Shown one piece after another: positions 6,013 through 7,855 of a DNA stretch of 7,855 nucleotides. Source of the DNA: an uncultured Oscillospiraceae bacterium. Lineage in GTDB: Bacteria; Bacillota_A; Clostridia; Oscillospirales; Oscillospiraceae. The translations under genes were made by a program, and so were the position numbers. The first letter of the stretch is position 1. Every line of letters starts with the position of its first letter. The stretch spans positions 1 through 7,855 of the forward strand of contig CANRKN010000092.1 of NCBI GenBank assembly GCA_947631215.1. Reading direction: 5' to 3'. Under the pieces are notes generated by a model. The model saw only the letters and a list, made by a program, of their open reading frames with translations. It had not been told where the DNA came from and did no database searches.

Positions 6013-6042
6013 TTGACAGAAATCCAGAACATCGTGTAAAAT
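6013..6042 (+). promoter_or_regulatory. Near-consensus promoter for the 508-residue recombinase-like gene
   Basis: TTGACA (6013-6018), an 18-base spacer and TAAAAT (6037-6042), with TG directly before the -10 box. It lies 54 bases before the ATG at 6097 and faces away from the ATPase promoter; the two -35 boxes are 59 bases apart. Confidence 0.75.
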
Positions 6043-6096
6043 TAGAATATACAGTTTGCAATCGCTCCTCCCGAACCATATTCCCAGGTAATAACA

Positions 6097-7623
6097 ATGA
6101 GCAGCTCCATCTCCTTCTACGGGCTTGATGTCCAGTACAGAATCGAATACAGAACAGAAGAACTGCACCCTACCGCAATTTTTCATCTTGCCAAGCCCTC
6201 AACGCGGCACGACGAGGCGTCGAGGCAGGAAGTGATCATCCGTGTTCCAAAGGGTCAAGAAGCGTCGGACCAAGAGGTCATCCGTGCTCTTATCCCCCTA
6301 TTTCTAAAAAGGCTGGACACAAAACTTCTGAGCAGCGGAAAAAACATCCGTCAGATACGGGAACTGCCCTTAGCCGCCCTCTGGATAATAGACCAGGATG
6401 GCATGCGCGAACAAAACAAATGGAGCCAAAGCACCTCTAAGGAATATGCATCATCCTTTGCCAAGCTGATCGATCTTTGGGGAGATCATGACCTCGCTAT
6501 GCTGACCCCATCATATTGCAGCGAGAAATTTCGCAAGATGTCCTCGCGCCAAGTCAATTCAATGGCCCGCGCACTCAGGGCACTATATCGCTTTGAGTCT
6601 GCTTATGGGCACAAGGTACATGCGGAATGGGAAGGTTATCAAGACAAAATAGGAAAAACAAAACGCTCTCCCGCTTCCCTCCGAAAGGAGTACATTGAGG
6701 CAACATCTCTTTCTAACGCCCAATTGAGAGAACTCCTGCAGACATGCTTCAATAACCTTTCAACAAAGGATGGACACCTGTACTTCGGACTGATGCTGAT
6801 GTCCACGATTCCGCTGACTTACAGCGAAGTGTGCGCTTTGCAGTTCAGCAGTTTCTCATTGCTTACATACTATATCCGCAGGCTCAAAGTACATATCACC
6901 CACGAATATATCCTCCCAAGCGGCAACAAAAACTATCGTCGTGTACAGCTCATCGATACATATCGGATACGGGATCTTCCTCTTCCTGCCCTCATCCTCA
7001 AGGCATATTTAACGCTTATCAGCCCAAATGGTACAGGTGATATGTTCAGTTTGATCCAAGCAAAAGCAGCCGATGACTCGCCGCTGATACATCACGCTAA
7101 TAACACTGACCGGTATCTGTCTCCGAAGTCATTTGGAGCTTGGGTCCAAAAAATCATGCAAGCGCTTTTCCAGGGGCGTCTTGACTGCAGCACCAGCGCA
7201 AAGGCAGGCAAACTGCTATATAACACGGTCATTCAAAATCTCACCTTCTCCGGGCTGGAGGAGGACGAGATCAAGTATTACCGCGGCGTACAGCCGTCCT
7301 CTGTTGCATCGCTATACTATTGTGATGTCGGCAACGAAGCCGTCTTGAACAAGCTGGGCGCATATGAAGATCGGTGGCTTGATTCTCTCATCCCTCTATT
7401 TCCCGCGAGTCCATACAGCGGTCAGTTAACATACAAAACATATAATTATAAAAAGGGTTCGATGACCTTTCTCCCTAATTTCGGAAGTCGTTGTTCTCTG
7501 TTCGCAAAAATTCAATGTCCAACCCCTCCCCCGGACTCTCAAAAAGGTGATGATCACTTTGTGATGCAGATCCTTTCAAATACCGGCGTAGATGTATCCG
7601 CGCATTATATACCACAAGTATAG
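6097..7623 (+). CDS. Divergent tyrosine-recombinase-like protein, probably not catalytic by itself
   Basis: 508 residues, ATG start with a modest AGG about nine bases upstream. Residues 1-105 match nothing I recognise. Residues 109-171 (WSQSTSKEYASSFAKLIDLW, then RALRALYRFESAYG) look like a SAM-like core-binding domain. Residues 205-430 resemble a catalytic domain: LSNAQLRELL, then LMLMSTIPLTYSEVCALQF (232-250), which follows the box I pattern TGLRxSEVxAL but has Thr241 where the Arg should be. A beta-hairpin-like YILPSGNKNYRRVQL (271-285) follows. HxLRH cannot be found; LYYCD (406-410) may hold a remnant of the nucleophile region. The fold assignment is therefore by pattern only. The next gene begins 12 bases later and also looks like a recombinase, so this may be the partner subunit of a two-recombinase module. 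Base composition looks less GC-rich than the genes to the left. Confidence 0.6.
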   Translation: MSSSISFYGLDVQYRIEYRTEELHPTAIFHLAKPSTRHDEASRQEVIIRVPKGQEASDQEVIRALIPLFLKRLDTKLLSSGKNIRQIRELPLAALWIIDQDGMREQNKWSQSTSKEYASSFAKLIDLWGDHDLAMLTPSYCSEKFRKMSSRQVNSMARALRALYRFESAYGHKVHAEWEGYQDKIGKTKRSPASLRKEYIEATSLSNAQLRELLQTCFNNLSTKDGHLYFGLMLMSTIPLTYSEVCALQFSSFSLLTYYIRRLKVHITHEYILPSGNKNYRRVQLIDTYRIRDLPLPALILKAYLTLISPNGTGDMFSLIQAKAADDSPLIHHANNTDRYLSPKSFGAWVQKIMQALFQGRLDCSTSAKAGKLLYNTVIQNLTFSGLEEDEIKYYRGVQPSSVASLYYCDVGNEAVLNKLGAYEDRWLDSLIPLFPASPYSGQLTYKTYNYKKGSMTFLPNFGSRCSLFAKIQCPTPPPDSQKGDDHFVMQILSNTGVDVSAHYIPQV

Positions 7624-7635
7624 GAGGCCCTAACC

Positions 7636-7855
7636 ATGGATGACGGAATCCTTTCCCTGCCAGACTATTGGCACAAGTATAAGCATGATATATCCGAAAA
7701 ACGGAAATGGATAGAGACCACCATGAGAGATTACGACAACAAGCTCGCTAAACTCGTGGAGTATTCGCCCTTTCTCAGGAATAAACCTATCTCTTCGTTG
7801 AATTATATGGATCTAAACAATGCCGTAAAGAACGTCCGCCCTCATGGACCGCGAG
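7636..7855 (+). CDS. N-terminal part of a probable tyrosine recombinase, cut by the window edge
   Basis: 73 residues are visible from the ATG at 7636; the frame is still open at the right edge. The ribosome binding site AGGAGG (7622-7627) overlaps the stop codon of the upstream gene and lies eight bases from the ATG, so the two genes form one transcription unit with likely coupled translation. The visible part (LPDYWHKYKHDISEKRKW, then TMRDYDNKLAKLVEY and KPISSLNYMDLNNAV) has the helices and spacing of the SAM-like core-binding domain at the front of tyrosine recombinases. The catalytic part is not visible, so activity cannot be judged. Confidence 0.6.
   Translation, partial: MDDGILSLPDYWHKYKHDISEKRKWIETTMRDYDNKLAKLVEYSPFLRNKPISSLNYMDLNNAVKNVRPHGPR

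Overview
The window looks like an accessory region of a GC-rich Clostridia (Firmicutes) genome, plausibly an Oscillospiraceae-type gut anaerobe. The evidence is strong AGGAGG-type ribosome binding sites, TTG and GTG starts, a free-standing Spo0A C-terminal domain (a family of spore-forming Firmicutes), and an IS110 element. The lineage call is inference. The rightmost genes (6097 onward) look less GC-rich than the rest, which suggests a separate origin.

Layout, left to right. (1) Positions 1-775, + strand: the C-terminal part of an IS110-family transposase, cut by the window edge and broken by a one-base frameshift at 690-692, followed by an intrinsic terminator at 830-852. (2) 884-2440, - strand: an unusual 518-residue protein made of two tyrosine-recombinase-like catalytic domains that have both lost nearly all catalytic residues, joined by four in-frame 18-residue repeats. 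(3) 2441-2771: an AT-rich intergenic region with a good - strand promoter for that gene, two hairpins, and a + strand terminator with no visible gene to terminate. (4) 2772-3611, - strand: a complete tyrosine recombinase with its whole catalytic set. Its leader is a 23-bp hairpin with a U-run that contains the ribosome binding site. (5) 3741-4422, - strand: an XRE-type regulator overlapping a stand-alone Spo0A C-terminal DNA-binding domain. (6) 4553-5866, - strand: an AAA_14/DUF4143 ATPase. (7) 5867-6096: a divergent promoter region with two near-consensus promoters. (8) 6097-7623, + strand: a 508-residue protein resembling a tyrosine recombinase without the usual catalytic arginine. A second gene follows 12 bases later and starts like the DNA-binding domain of another recombinase; it runs off the right edge.

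The theme is a cluster of tyrosine-recombinase-like genes in which one is intact and at least two appear catalytically dead, next to two small DNA-binding regulators. A working model, which is inference only, is that the degenerate paralogues act as DNA-binding or architectural partners of the active enzymes, and that the XRE/Spo0A-C pair and the leader hairpin control recombinase expression. The strongest items for follow-up are the double dead recombinase with its repeats and the leader hairpin, whose three non-Watson-Crick positions all become G-U pairs only in the - strand RNA.
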